The notes beneath the pieces are model-generated. The model was given only the letters and a program-made list of their open reading frames with translations, ran no database searches and was not told the origin of the DNA. DNA of 64,000 bases, taken from NCBI RefSeq assembly GCF_040958095.1, contig NC_091158.1:38506432-38570431 (forward strand), read 5' to 3'. Position numbers and translations under genes: made by a program. Position 1 is the first letter of the stretch; every line of letters begins with the position of its first letter. Shown piece after piece: positions 44,907 to 58,500 of the stretch. This stretch comes from Procambarus clarkii. Taxonomy: Eukaryota > Arthropoda > Malacostraca > Decapoda > Cambaridae.

Positions 44907-46999
44907 CCAGCATGCAGTGAGTGGCCAGCATGTAGTGAGTGGCCAGCATGTAATGAGTGGCCAGCATGCAGTGAGTGGCCAGCATGCAGTGAGTGGCCAG
45001 CATGTGGTTAGTGGCCAGCATGCAGCGAGTGGCCAGCATGCAGTGAGTGGCCAGCATGCAGTGAGTGGCCAGCATGTAATGAGTGGCCTGCACGCAGTGA
45101 GTGGCCAGCATGTAATGAGTGGCCAGCACGCAGTGAGTGGCCAGCATGCAGTGAGTGGCCAGCATGTAATGAGTGGCCAGCACGCAGTGAGTGGCCAGCA
45201 TGTAATGAGTGGCCAGCATGTAATGAGTGGCCAGCACGCAGTGAGTGGCCAGCATGTAATGAGTGGCCAGCATGAAGTGAGTGGCCAGCATGCAGTGAGT
45301 GGCCAGCATGCAGTGAGTGGCCAGCATGCAGTGAGTGGCCAGCATGTAATGAGTGGCCAGCACGCAGTGAGTGGCCAGCATGTAATGAGTGGCCAGCATG
45401 CAGTGAGTGGCCAGCATGCAGTGAGTGGCCAGCATGTAATGAGTGGCCAGCACGCAGTGAGTGACCAGCATGTAGTTAGTGGTCAACATGCAGTGAGTGG
45501 CCAGCATGCAGTGAGTGGCCAGCATGCAGTGAGTGGCCAGCATGCAGTGAGTGGCCAGCATGCAGTGAGTGGCTAGCATGCAGTGAGTGGCCAGCATGCA
45601 GTGAGTGGTCAACATGAAGTGAGTGGCCAGCATGCAGTGAGTGACCAGCATGCAGTGAGTGGCAAGCATGCAGTGAGTGGCCAGCATGCAGTGAGAGGCC
45701 AGCATGCAGTGAGTGGCTAGCATGCAGTGAGAGGCCAGCATGCAGTGAGTGGCTAGCATGCAGTGAGTGGCCAGCATGCAATGAGTGACCAGCATGCAGT
45801 GAGTGGCTAGCATGCAGTGAGTGGCCAGCATGCAGTGAGTGGCCAGCATGCAGTGAGTGGCCAGCACGGAGTGAGTGGTCAACATGCAGTGAGTGGTCAA
45901 CATGTAGTGAGTGGCCAGCATGCAGTGAGTGGCTAGCATGCAGTGAGAAGCCAGCATGCAGTGAGAGGCCAGCATGTAGTTAGTGGTCAACATGCAGTGA
46001 GTGTCCAGCATGAAGTGAGTGGCCAGCATGCAGTGAGTGGCCAGCATGCAGTGAGTGGCTAGCATGCAGTGAGTGGCCAGCATGCAGTGAGTGGTCAACA
46101 TGAAGTGAGTGGCCAGCATGCAGTGAGTGACCAGCATGCAGTGAGTGGCAAGCATGCAGTGAGTGGCCAGCATGCAGTGAGAGGCCAGCATGCAGTGAGT
46201 GGCTAGCATGCAGTGAGAGGCCAGCATGCAGTGAGTGGCTAGCATGCAGTGAGTGGCCAGCATGCAATGAGTGACCAGCATGCAGTGAGTGGCCAGCATG
46301 CAGTGAGTGGCCAGCATGCAGTGAGTGGCCAGCATGCAGTGAGTGGCCAGCATGCAGCGAGTGGCCAGCATGTAATGAGTGGCCAGCATGCAGTGAGTGG
46401 CCAGCATGCAGTGAGTGGCCAGCATGCAGTGAGTGGCCAGCATGCAGTGAGTGGCCAGCATGTAATGCGTGGCCAGCACGCAGTGAGTGGCCAGCATGTA
46501 ATGAGTGGCCAGCACGCAGTGAGTGGCCAGCATGCAGTGAGTGGCCAGCATGTAATGAGTGGCCAGCACGCAGTGAGTGACCAGCATGTAATGAGTGGCC
46601 AGCATGCAGTGAGTGGCCAGCATGCAGTGAGTGGCCAGCATGCAGTGAAAGGCCAGCATGTAATGAGTGGCCAGCACGCAGTGAGTGGCCAGCATGTAGT
46701 GAGTGGCCAGCATGTAGTAAGTGGCCAGCATGCAGTGAGAGGCCAGCATGCAGTGAGTGGTCAACATGCAGTGAGTGGTCAACATGCAGTGAGTGGTCAA
46801 CATGTAGTGAGTGGCCAGCATGCAGTGAGTGGCTAGCATGCAGTGAGAAGCCAGCATGCAGTGAGAGGCCAGCATGCAGTGAGAGGCCAGCATGCAGTGA
46901 GTGGCTAGCATGCAGTGAGAGGCCAGCATGCAGTGAGTGGCTAGCATGCAGTGAGTGGCCAGCATGCAGTGAGTGATCAGCATGCAGTGAGTGGCTAGC

Positions 47000-49530
47000 A
47001 TGAAGTGAGTGGCCAGCATGCAGTGAGTGGCCAGCATGCAGTGAGTGGCTAGCATGCAGTGAGTGGCCAGCATGCAGTGAGTGGCTAGCATGCAGTGAGT
47101 GGCCAGCATGTAGTGAGTGGTCAACATGAAGTGAGTGGCCAGCATGCAGTGAGTGGCCAGCATGCAGTGAGTGGTCAACATGAAGTGAGTGGCTAGCATG
47201 CAGTGAGTGAAAAGCATGCAGTGAGTGGCCAGCATGTAGTGAGTGGCCAGCATGCAGTGAGTGGCCAGCAAGCAGTGAGTGGCCAGCATGCATTGAGTGG
47301 CCAGCATGTAATGAGTGGCCTGCACGCAGTGGGTGGCCAGCATGTAATGAGTGGCCAGCACGCAGTGAGTGGCCAGCATGCAGTGACTGGCCAGCATGTA
47401 ATGAGTGGCCAGCACGCAGTGAGTGGCCAGCATGTAATGAAATGCCAGCATGTAATGAGTGGCCAGCACGCAGTGAGTGGCCAGCATGTAATGAGTGGCC
47501 AGCATGCAGTGAGTGGCCAGCATGCAGTGAGTGGCCAGCATGCAGTGAGTGGCCAGCATGCAGTGAGTGGCCAGCATGTAATGAGTGGCCAGCACGCAGT
47601 GAGTGGCCAGCATGTAATGAGTGGCCAGCACGCAGTGAGTGGCCAGCATGCAGTGAGTGGCCAGCATGTAATGAGTGGCCAGCACGCAGTGAGTGGCCAG
47701 CATGGAATGAGTGGCCAGCATGCAGTGAGTGGCCAGCATGCAGTGAGAAGCCAGCATGTAGTGAGTGGCCAGCATGCAGTGAGTGGCCAGCATGTAATGA
47801 GTGGCCAGCACGCAGTGAGTGGCCAGCATGCAGTGAGTGGCCAGCATGTAATGAGTGGCCAGCATGCAGTGAGTGGGCAGCATGTAGTGAGTGGCCAGCA
47901 TGCAGTGAGAGGCCAGCATACAGTAAGTGGTCAACATGCAGTGAGTGGTCAACATGCAGTGAGTGGTCAATATGTAGTGAGTGGCCAGCATGCAGTGAGT
48001 GGCTAGCATGCAGTGAGAAGCCAGCATGCAGTGAGAGGCAAGCATGTAGTTAGTGGTCAACATGCAGTGAGTGTCCAGCATGAAGTGAGTGGCCAGCATG
48101 CAGTGAGTGGCCAGCATGCAGTGAGTGGCTAGCATGCAGTGAGTGGCCAGCATGCAGCGAGTGGCCAGCATGCAGTGAGTGGCCAGCATGCAGTGAGTGG
48201 CCAGCATGCAGCGAGTGGCCAGCATGCAGTGAGTGGCTAGCATGCAGTGAGAAGCCAGCATGCAGTGAGAGGCCAGCATGCAGTGAGAGGCCAGCATGCA
48301 GTGAGTGGCTAGCATGCAGTGAGAGGCCAGCATGCAGTGAGTGGCTAGCATGCAGTGAGTGGCCAGCATGCAGTGAGTGATCAGCATGCAGTGAGTGGCT
48401 AGCATGAAGTGAGTGGCCAGCATGCAGTGAGTGGCCAGCATGCAGTGAGTGGCTAGCATGCAGTGAGTGGCCAGCATGCAGTGAGTGGCTAGCATGCAGT
48501 GAGTGGCCAGCATGTAGTGAGTGGTCAACATGAAGTGAGTGGCCAGCATGCAGTCAGTGGCCAGCATGCAGTGAGTGGTCAACATGAAGTGAGTGGCCAG
48601 CATGCAGTGAGTGAAAAGCATGCAGTGAGTGGCCAGCATGTAGTGAGTGGCCAGCATGCAGTGAGTGGCCAGCAAGCAGTGAGTGGCCAGCATGCATTGA
48701 GTGGCCAGCATGTAATGAGTGGCCTGCACGCAGTGGGTGGCCAGCATGTAATGAGTGGCCAGCACGCAGTGAGTGGCCAGCATGCAGTGACTGGCCAGCA
48801 TGTAATGAGTGGCCAGCACGCAGTGAGTGGCCAGCATGTAATGAGATGCCAGCATGTAATGAGTGGCCAGCACGCAGTGAGTGGCCAGCATGTAATGAGT
48901 GGCCAGCATGCAGTGAGTGGCCAGCATGCAGTGAGTGGCCAGCATGCAGTGAGTGGCCAGCATGCAGTGAGTGGCCAGCATGTAATGAGTGGCCAGCACG
49001 CAGTGAGTGGCCAGCATGTAATGAGTGGCCAGCACGCAGTGAGTGGCCAGCATGCAGTGAGTGGCCAGCATGTAATGAGTGGCCAGCACGCAGTGAGTGG
49101 CCAGCATGGAATGAGTGGCCAGCATGCAGTGAGTGGCCAGCATGCAGTGAGAAGCCAGCATGTAGTGAGTGGCCAGCATGCAGTGAGTGGCCAGCATGTA
49201 ATGAGTGGCCAGCACGCAGTGAGTGGCCAGCATGCAGTGAGTGGCCAGCATGTAATGAGTGGCCAGCATGCAGTGAGTGGGCAGCATGTAGTGAGTGGCC
49301 AGCATGCAGTGAGAGGCCAGCATACAGTAAGTGGTCAACATGCAGTGAGTGGTCAACATGCAGTGAGTGGTCAATATGTAGTGAGTGGCCAGCATGCAGT
49401 GAGTGGCTAGCATGCAGTGAGAAGCCAGCATGCAGTGAGAGGCAAGCATGTAGTTAGTGGTCAACATGCAGTGAGTGTCCAGCATGAAGTGAGTGGCCAG
49501 CATGCAGTGAGTGGCCAGCATGCAGTGAGT
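47000..49530. repeat. Tandem 1404-bp higher-order repeat in satellite E
   Basis: Variant order from about 47,000 to 48,110 recurs at 48,404-49,514 with a fixed offset of 1404 bp (78 units). Marker variants GGCCAGCATGGAATGAG (47,697 and 49,101) and GGCCAGCAAGCAG (47,263 and 48,667) repeat at this distance. Differences are a few substitutions. Confidence 0.85.
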
Positions 49531-50440
49531 GGCTAGCATGCAGTGAGTGGCCAGCATGCACCGAGTGGCCAGCATGCAGTGAGTGGCCAGCATGCAGTGA
49601 GTGGCCAGCATGCAGCGAGTGGCCAGCATGCAGTGAGTGGCCAGCATGCAGTGAGTGGCCAGCATGCAGTGAGTGGCCAGCACGCAGGTAGTGGCCAGCA
49701 TGTAATGAGTGGCAAGCACGCAGTGAGTGGCCAGCATGCAGTGAGTGGCCAGCATGTAATGAGTGGCCAGCACGCAGTGAGTGGCCAGCATGCAGTGAGT
49801 GGCCAGCATGTAATGAGTGGCCAGCACGCAGTGAGTGGCCAGCATGGAATGAGTGGCCAGCATGCAGTGAGTGGCCAGCATGCAGTGAGAAGCCAGCATG
49901 TAGTGAGTGGCCAGCATGCAGTGAGTGGCCAGCATGTAATGAGTGGCCAGCACGCAGTGAGTGGCCAGCATGCAGTGAGTGGCCAGCATGTAATGAGTGG
50001 CCAGCATGTAGTGAGTGGCCAGCATGCAGTGAGTGGCTAGCATGCAGTGAGAAGCCAGCATGCAGTGAGAGGCAAGCATGTAGTTAGTGGTCAACATGCA
50101 GTGAGTGTCCAGCATGAAGTGAGTGGCCAGCATGCAGTGAGTGGCCAGCATGCAGTGAGTGGCTAGCATGCAGTGAGTGGCCAGCATGCAGCGAGTGGCC
50201 AGCATGCAGTGAGTGGCCAGCATGCAGTGAGTGGCCAGCATGCAGCGAGTGGCCAGCATGCAGTGAGTGGCCAGCATGCAGTGAGTGGCCAGCATGCAGT
50301 GAGTGGCCAGCACGCAGGTAGTGGCCAGCATGTAATGAGTGGCAAGCACGCAGTGAGTGGCCAGCATGCAGTGAGTGGCCAGCATGTAATGAGTGGCCAG
50401 CATGTAATGAGTGGCCAGCACGCAGTGAGTGGCCAGCATG
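49520..50440. repeat. Local 630-bp duplication in satellite E
   Basis: The marker run GGCCAGCACGCAGGTAG followed by GGCAAGCACGCAG occurs near 49,676 and 50,306, 630 bp apart (35 units), with matching flanking variants. Confidence 0.8.
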
Positions 50441-50742
50441 CAGTGAGTGGCCAGCATGTAATGAGTGGCCAGCACACAGTGAGTGACCAGCATGTAATGA
50501 GTGGCCAGCATGCAGTGAGTGGCCAGCATGCAGTGAGTGGCCAGCATGCAGTGGGAGGCCAGCATGCAGTGAGTGACCAACATGCAGTGTGTGGCCAGCA
50601 TGCAGTGAGTGGTCAGCAGGCATTGAGTGACCAACATATAAGGAGTGGTCAGCAGGCATTGAGTGGCCAGCATGGAGTGAGTGGTCAGCAGGCATTGAGT
50701 GACCAGCATATAATGAGTGGCCAGCATTCAGTGAGTGGCCAG

Positions 50743-53700
50743 CAGTAGTAGGGATGACGACTCATCGTCCCTTTTTTCTTGGAAAAAGGGACGATATGTC
50801 TTACCGGTTTCACCGAACTTTTGGGAAGAGGACGCTGAGTAGTCAGGGGTTCCAGGATAATTTGGGCAGTCACTGATTTGGAATTAAGGAATTCTGATGA
50901 GAAAATTAATTTCTGAGGTTTTAGAGGTTTGTTAAGAGTTCTTATGGGGGAAATTAAGTAGGAAAACCTTTACAAAAATTCAGAAAAAATGGCTATTATG
51001 CTTCTACGGATTTCTTATGGGGAAAATTTAAATTTTTTCCAGTTCTTACTATGAATAAGCTCTACGGACAAAGTTTGTCTCTTTTCAAACCAACAAATTT
51101 TTTCAAAGACCATTTTCTGAGAATATGATCATAGAAGTTTTGTTAAGGAAAACAGACATCTTAACAGTAAGTTTTTTGTTGTTATAACCATTTATGGCTT
51201 TTTCACCTGTAATAGACCGAAATTGGACAGAGTCCAGTTGTAGTCAGAATTTCGTCAGAGTCCAGTTTAAGCACAAATTTCATCAGAGTTCAGTTATAGA
51301 CAGAAATTATTCAGAGTCCAGTTTGTGCCCTAAAATATTCAGAGTCCAGTTTGTGCCCTAAAATATTCAGAGTCCAGTTTGTGCCAGAAAATATTCAGTC
51401 CTGTAATCTATGAAAGTTAGTAAGAGTCCATTTTGTAAGCAAAATTCGTCAGAGTCAATTTTCAAACCAATTTTCCTCAGAGTCCATTTTTTACTGAAAA
51501 TTTGTCAGAGTCCAGTTTATTCCCGAAAATATTCAGGGTCCAGTTTATACCCAAAAAATAATCAGAGTCCAGTTCATGATCGAAATTTGTTAGAGACCAC
51601 ATTTTCGCTACTAATAGCCCAATTTTAGCCTAATTTTAAACAGTCATATTTCAGACTTAGTAAATAAGATCCGAACAATTACCGAGTTCCAGCTTCTGTC
51701 CACAGCCTTTGTTCCCTCTCGTATCTTCGGTAACACCTAATCAATTTCCCTGAAATTTTAACCCTCTGTATTACAGACACAAAAAATAAGATCAAGTCAG
51801 TTACCGAACTCCAACTCTTCTCCTCCACCATAGTTCATTTGTACAAGTTCTTCAGTAGCAGATCAATTTCCCTGAATTTTTTAACCCCCTGTATTTCAGA
51901 CACAGTAAATAAGATCAAGTCAGTTACTGAGCTACAGCTCATGTCCCCCACCTTAGTTCATTTGTACAAGTTCTTTGGTAACAGACTAATTTTTCCTGAA
52001 ATTTGTAACTGCGGTAATTTCAAACATAGTAAAATAGTTCCGAACAATTACCAAACTCTAGCTCACGTCCGCTGCCTTAGCTCATTTGTACATGTTCTTT
52101 ATTATCAGATCAATTCCCCTGAAATTTAAGATCACTATATTTCTACGTAGTAAAATAAATCAAGACATTAATCGAGTTTTAGCTCATGTCTTCCGCCTTA
52201 GCTCTCTCTCGTATCTTCGTTAATAACCCATTAATTTTCAAAAAAATTTAGACCTGCTATAATTCTATGTAGTAAAATAAATCAAGACATTAACCCTGTT
52301 TCAGCTCATGTCCTCCACCTTAGTTTATCAAATTATTTCAGATCAAGCCCCTCTCCAGTCTATCAAAGTAAACATCATTACCGTTAATATCCTTTTTGTA
52401 CTCAGCTATATAATATTCACACGGCCATATAACACCTTACCTTCAATACCTTTTGTTTACCCAAGTAAGCAATAATCACACGGTCAAAATCTCACCTTAC
52501 CCTTTCCCTCCCTTACCTTCTCATCCCCAACTTATCCAAACCTTCAATAATCGTACTGTATTTGCATATTTTCTCTATATTCTCTGTGCTCATCGTATTC
52601 TCATCCATGTTTTCCATATTCACTCCATGTTCTTCAAATGATCACAGCCCATTCAGTTCATATTTTCACAAGTATCTCCATTTTTTCTGTGATCTTTCTC
52701 TTAGTCTCATGATGTTCTCTACAAATTCTAGTCATATTTCTATGTTTTCATGTTCATCTCATATTCTCTTTACAACGTTTATACTGAATATTCATGCTGT
52801 CTTCCACGTTTTTTCTTCTTTGTCAATATTCATGTTTCTCTACAAGTTCATGTTCCTAACAAGATCACTTTGTTCATCACCTTCACTGGCATGTTTTCTA
52901 CATTCTTTGTCATATTCTCTATGTTCGTCACAAGTTCATTGTTCATTCTTTGTATTCCCTATTCTGCTTATCATGTTTTTATATTCTCTGTAAGTTCATA
53001 TTCCCAGCATGTTCACTGTATTCATCAACTTTTCTTACATATTTTCTGTGTTCTTTATCAAGTTCTCAGTATGTTAAATGCATTATCTTACAAGTTCCTT
53101 TATAATATAATGTTCCATTGTTTCTTCCGCTCAGTAACTAGTTCTTTGTTAAATATTGTCAACAGCAATACAGTTCCCCCAACAAATTTAGTCACCTCAG
53201 TTTTATTTGCAAAACTACATCAAAGTAATTCTCGTAGTCAACGAAATATTTCTTATCAACGCTGTTCTTAAACAAATCTACACTTTATTCAGTACCAAAT
53301 TTACAAAGACAAACTTTTCTTGTAACTTCTTAACTAAAAATTACTTGTCAATCAACAGAAAACAGTCAGGATTATTCTCGTTCAACACTGTTCTTAACTA
53401 AAATAACCTTTCTCCCAGCTAAAAAATAGTCAAAGGAAACTTTCCAGTACTGTTCATAGCTATCTTTATTCATCGTCTATCAACTGAAATAGTCTTGTTC
53501 ATAATTTCTTAACTAAAATTATTCGTCAGTCAACTAAAAAATAGTCATATTCATCACTGTTCCTAACTAAAATTATGTGTCGTTAAGTAAGAAAAATGGT
53601 CAAATGTAGCCTCGTTCCACACTTTCGTAACTAACAATATACATCGTAGAGAACAAAAATAGTCAAATGTAACTAAAATTTTGCCTAGTTAGTAAGATAA

Positions 53701-55596
53701 AATATTCAAGGACACTCTTCGAGACATCAAGGACACACTCAGACACACCCCAAGCTACTCTGTGAGAATTCAAAGACACTCTTCGAGACATGAAAGTTAC
53801 TCTTCGTTCATCAGATAAACTTTCCAAAACATCTTCGTTCATCAAAGTTATTCTCTAAGACATCAAAAATTATTCTCAGAGTCATCAAGATTATTCTCTA
53901 AGTCACCTTCGTTCATCAAAGTTATTCTCTAAGACATCAATGTTGTTCTCTAAAACATAAAAAGTTATTCTCTTTGTCATCAAAAGTTATTCTCTGAGCT
54001 AACAAAATACTACTCATGTTCTCAAAGTCATTCTCAAATCATCAAAGATATTCTCAGAGACATCAAAGTTAATCTCAGAGCTATCAAAAAGTTAATCTCA
54101 GACATTTTTGTTCGTCAAAGTTTTTCTCAGAGACATCTAAAGTTAATCTCGGTCATCCAAGTTGTTCTGTAAGACATCAAGTAATTTTCAGTCATCAAAG
54201 TTATTCTCAGAGTCATCAAAGTTATTCCAAGAGGCATTAAAAATTAATCTCAGTCATCAAAGGTATTCTCTAAGACATCAAAAGTTATTCTAAGACATCA
54301 AACGTTAATCTCAATGATATCAACGTTGTTCTGTAAGATATCTTCGTTCATCAAAGTTATTCTCAGAGTCATCAAAGTTATTCTCTAAGTCGTCAAACTT
54401 GTTCTCAAAGTCATCAAAGCTAATCTCCAAGTCATCAAAGTTAATCTCTAAGTCAACTTCGTTCTTCAGAGAAACTTTCCAAAACAGCTTCGTTCATCAA
54501 AGTTATTCTCTATGTCAGCAAAAGTTGTTCTCTGAGCTATCAAAATACTACCCATGTTCTCAAAAGTCATTCTCAAACTCATCAAAGATATTCTCAGAGA
54601 CATCAAAAGGTAATCTCTAACTTATTTTCGTTCATTAAAGTTATTCTCTAAGTCATCAAAGTTGTTCTCTAAGACATCAGAGTCATTCACAGAGTCATCA
54701 AAAGGTACTCTCATATCCTCAAAGATAATCTCTAAGTAGTCAAAGTTAATCTCAGAGCTATCAAAAGTTAAATACAGTCATCAAAGTTATTCTCTAAGTA
54801 ACCTTCCGTTCACCAGAGAAACTTTCTAAGACATCTTTGTTCATCAATGTTGTTCTCCAAGACATCTTCGTTTTTTGGGCACAAACTGGACTCTGAATAT
54901 TTTATAGGACAAACTGGACTCTGAATAATTTTTGTCTGTAACTGGACTCTGATGAAATTTGAGCTTAAACTGTACTCTGACGAATTTCTGACTAAAACTG
55001 GACTCTGACGAATTTCTCACTACAACTGGACTCTGTCCAATTTCGGTCTTTTACAGTGAAACACCCGTAAATGGTTATATCAACAAAAACTTACTGTTAA
55101 GATGTCTGTTTTCCTTATTCTCAGTAATACGAAAGCTAACTTTACCCTGACTTGTTATAACAAACCTCAATGAAATTATTTTTTCATAAGAACTCTTAAC
55201 AAAACTTCTATGAAAATGGTATTGAACATTCTATGAACGTGAACATTCTCAGAAAATGGTATTTAAAAATTACACGGTTTTGAAAACAAGGCAAAAAGTG
55301 TCCGTAGAGTTTATTCTCAGTAAGAACTGAAAATTTTAGAATTTTTCCCATAAGAAATCCCTAAGAGCATATCGGCCCCTTTTTTCTGAATTTTTCTATA
55401 AGATTTTCCTACTTATTTTCCTCATAAGAACTCTTAACAAACTTCTAAAATCTCAGAAATTATTTTCCTCATATGAATTCCTTAATTCCAAATCAGTGAC
55501 TGGCCAAATTCACCTGGAAACCCTGACAGTCAAAACACGAATTCCCCCACCCCCCACCAAAAAAAAATTGTGTTTACAATGTCATCCCTACTACTG
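50743..55596. mobile_element. Long-terminal-inverted-repeat (foldback-like) element, copy 2
   Basis: A 4854-bp copy of 40,106-44,906, near identical by eye, with one extra stretch of about 52 bp near 54,090. The tips, the CCAG flanks (50,739-50,742 and 55,597-55,600) and the satellite E variants on both sides are the same as for copy 1. The two copies therefore arose by duplication of the whole 10.6-kb region and not by two transpositions. Confidence 0.78.
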
Positions 55597-58500
55597 CCAG
55601 CATGCAGTGAGTGGCCAGCATGTAATGAGTGGCCAGCATGCAGTGAGTGGCCAGCATGCAGTGAGTGGCCAGCATGTGGTTAGTGGCCAGCATGCAGCGA
55701 GTGGCCAGCATGCAGTGAGTGGCCAGCATGCAGTGAGTGGCCAGCATGTAATGAGTGGCCTGCACGCAGTGAGTGGCCAGCATGTAATGAGTGGCCAGCA
55801 CGCAGTGAGTGGCCAGCATGCAGTGAGTGGCCAGCATGTAATGAGTGGCCAGCACGCAGTGAGTGGCCAGCATGTAATGAGTGGCCAGCATGTAATGAGT
55901 GGCCAGCACGCAGTGAGTGGCCAGCATGTAATGAGTGGCCAGCATGCAGTGAGTGGCCAGCATGCAGTGAGTGGCCAGCATGTAATGAGTGGCCAGCACG
56001 CAGTGAGTGGCCAGCATGTAATGAGTGGCCAGCACGCAGTGAGTGGCCAGCATGCAGTGAGTGGCCAGCATGTAATGAGTGGCCAGCACGCAGTGAGTGA
56101 CCAGCATGTAGTTAGTGGTCAACATGCAGTGAGTGGCCAGCATGCAGTGAGTGGCCAGCATGCAGTGAGTGGCCAGCATGCAGTGAGTGGCTAGCATGCA
56201 GTGAGTGGCCAGCATGCAGTGAGTGGTCAACATGAAGTGAGTGGCCAGCATGCAGTGAGTGACCAGCATGCAGTGAGTGGCAAGCATGCAGTGAGTGGCC
56301 AGCATGCAGTGAGAGGCCAGCATGCAGTGAGTGGCTAGCATGCAGTGAGAGGCCAGCATGCAGTGAGTGGCTAGCATGCAGTGAGTGGCCAGCATGCAAT
56401 GAGTGACCAGCATGCAGTGAGTGGCTAGCATGCAGTGAGTGGCCAGCATGCAGTGAGTGGCCAGCATGCAGTGAGTGGCCAGCACGGAGTGAGAGGTCAA
56501 CATGCAGTGAGTGGTCAACATGTAGTGAGTGGCCAGCATGCAGTGAGTGGCTAGCATGCAGTGAGAAGCCAGCATGCAGTGAGAGGCCAGCATGTAGTTA
56601 GTGGTCAACATGCAGTGAGTGTCCAGCATGAAGTGAGTGGCCAGCATGCAGTGAGTGGCCAGCATGCAGTGAGTGGCCAGCATGCAGTGAGTGGCTAGCA
56701 TGCAGTGAGTGGCCAGCATGCAGTGAGTGGTCAACATGAAGTGAGTGGCCAGCATGCAGTGAGTGACCAGCATGCAGTGAGTGGCAAGCATGCAGTGAGT
56801 GGCCAGCATGCAGTGAGAGGCCAGCATGCAGTGAGTGGCTAGCATGCAGTGAGAGGCCAGCATGCAGTGAGTGGCTAGCATGCAGTGAGTGGCCAGCATG
56901 CAATGAGTAAACAGCATGCAGTGAGTGGATAGCATGCAGTGAGTGGCCAGCATGCAGTGAGTGGCCAGCATGCAGTGAGTGGCCAGCATGCAGCGAGTGG
57001 CCAGCATGTAATGAGTGGCCAGCATGCAGTGAGTGGCCAGCATGCAGTGAGTGGCCAGCATGCAGTGAGTGGCCAGCATGCAGTAAGTGGCCAGCATGTA
57101 ATGAGTGGCCAGCACGCAGTGAGTGACCAGCATGTAATGAGTGGCCAGCATGCAGTGAGTGGCCAGCATGCAGTGAGTGGCCAGCATGCAGTGAAAGGCC
57201 AGCATGTAATGAGTGGCCAGCACGCAGTGAGTGGCCAGCATGTAGTGAGTGGCCAGCATGTAGTAAGTGGTCAGCATGCAGTGAGTGGTCAACATGTAGT
57301 GAGTGGCCAGCATGCAGTGAGTGGCTAGCATGCAGTGAGAAGCCAGCATGCAGTGAGAAGCCAGCATGCAGTGAGATGCCAGCATGCAGTGAGAGGCCAG
57401 CATGCAGTGAGTGGCTAGCATGCAGTGACAGGCCAGCATGCAGTGAGTGGCTAGCATGCAGTGAGTGGCCAGCATGCAGTGAGTGATCAGCATGCAGTGA
57501 GTGGCTAGCATGAAGTGAGTGGCCAGCATGCAGTGAGTGGCCAGCATGCAGTGAGTGGCTAGCATGCAGTGAGTGGCCAGCATGCAGTGAGTGGCTAGCA
57601 TGCAGTGAGTGGCCAGCATGTAGTGAGTGGTCAACATGAAGTGAGTGGCCAGCATGCAGTGAGTGGCCAGCATGCAGTGAGTAGTCAACATGAAGTGAGT
57701 GGCCAGCATGCAGTGAGTGACCAGCATGCAGTGAGTGGCCAGCATGTAGTGAGTGGCCAGCATGCAGTGAGTGGCCAGCATGCAGTGAGTGGCCAGCATG
57801 CATTGAGTGGCCAGCATGTAAAGAGTGGCCTGCACGCAGTGGGTGGCCAGCATGTAATAAGTGGCCAGCACGCAGTGAGTGGCCAGCATGCAGTGACTGG
57901 CCAGCATGTAATGAGTGGCCAGCACGCAGTGAGTGGCCAGCATGTAATGAGTGGCCAGCATGTAATGAGTGGCCAGCACGCAGTGAGTGGCCAGCATGTA
58001 ATGAGTGGCCAGCATGCAGTGAGTGGCCAGCATGCAGTGAGTGGCCAGCATGCAGTGAGTGGCCAGCATGCAGTGAGTGGCCAGCATGTAATGAGTGGCC
58101 AGCACGCAGTGAGTGGCCAGCATGTAATGAGTGGCCAGCACGCAGTGAGTGGCCAGCATGCAGTGAGTAGCTAGCATGTAATGAGTGGCCAGCACGCAGT
58201 GAGTGGCCAGCATGGAATGAGTGGCCAGCATGCAGTGAGTGGCCAGCATGCAGTGAGAAGCCAGCATGTAGTGAGTGGCCAGCATGCAGTGAGTGGGCAG
58301 CATGCAGTGAGTGGCCAGCATGCAGTGAGTAGCTAGCATGTAATGAGTGGCCAGCACGCAGTGAGTGGCCAGCATGTAATGAGTGGCCAGCACGCAGTGA
58401 GTGGCCAGCATGCAGTGAGTGGCCAGCATGTAATGAGTGGCCAGCATGCAGTGAGTGGGCAGCATGTAGTGAGTGGCCAGCATGCAGTGAGAGGCCAGCA

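Larger units (their letters stand above)
39920..50557. repeat. 10.6-kb higher-order unit (satellite E plus long-inverted-repeat element), copy 1
   Basis: The sequence from about 39,920 matches that from about 50,557 at an offset of 10,637 bp. The match covers 185 bp of satellite E, the whole 4.8-kb element and the satellite on its right. The second copy starts at 50,557 and is more rearranged to the right, where it runs off the window. Confidence 0.85.
44907..50742. repeat. Satellite E, block 3
   Basis: About 5.8 kb of the 18-bp unit between the two foldback-like elements. It is rich in 36-bp dimers that alternate CACGCAGTG and CATGTAATG, with GGCTAGCATG, AGAGGCC and AGAAGCC variants. A minus-strand frame stays open for 1947 codons across the block. 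Only one of the 54 possible single-base changes of the MLATHC frame makes a stop, so this is expected without selection. Confidence 0.95.
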
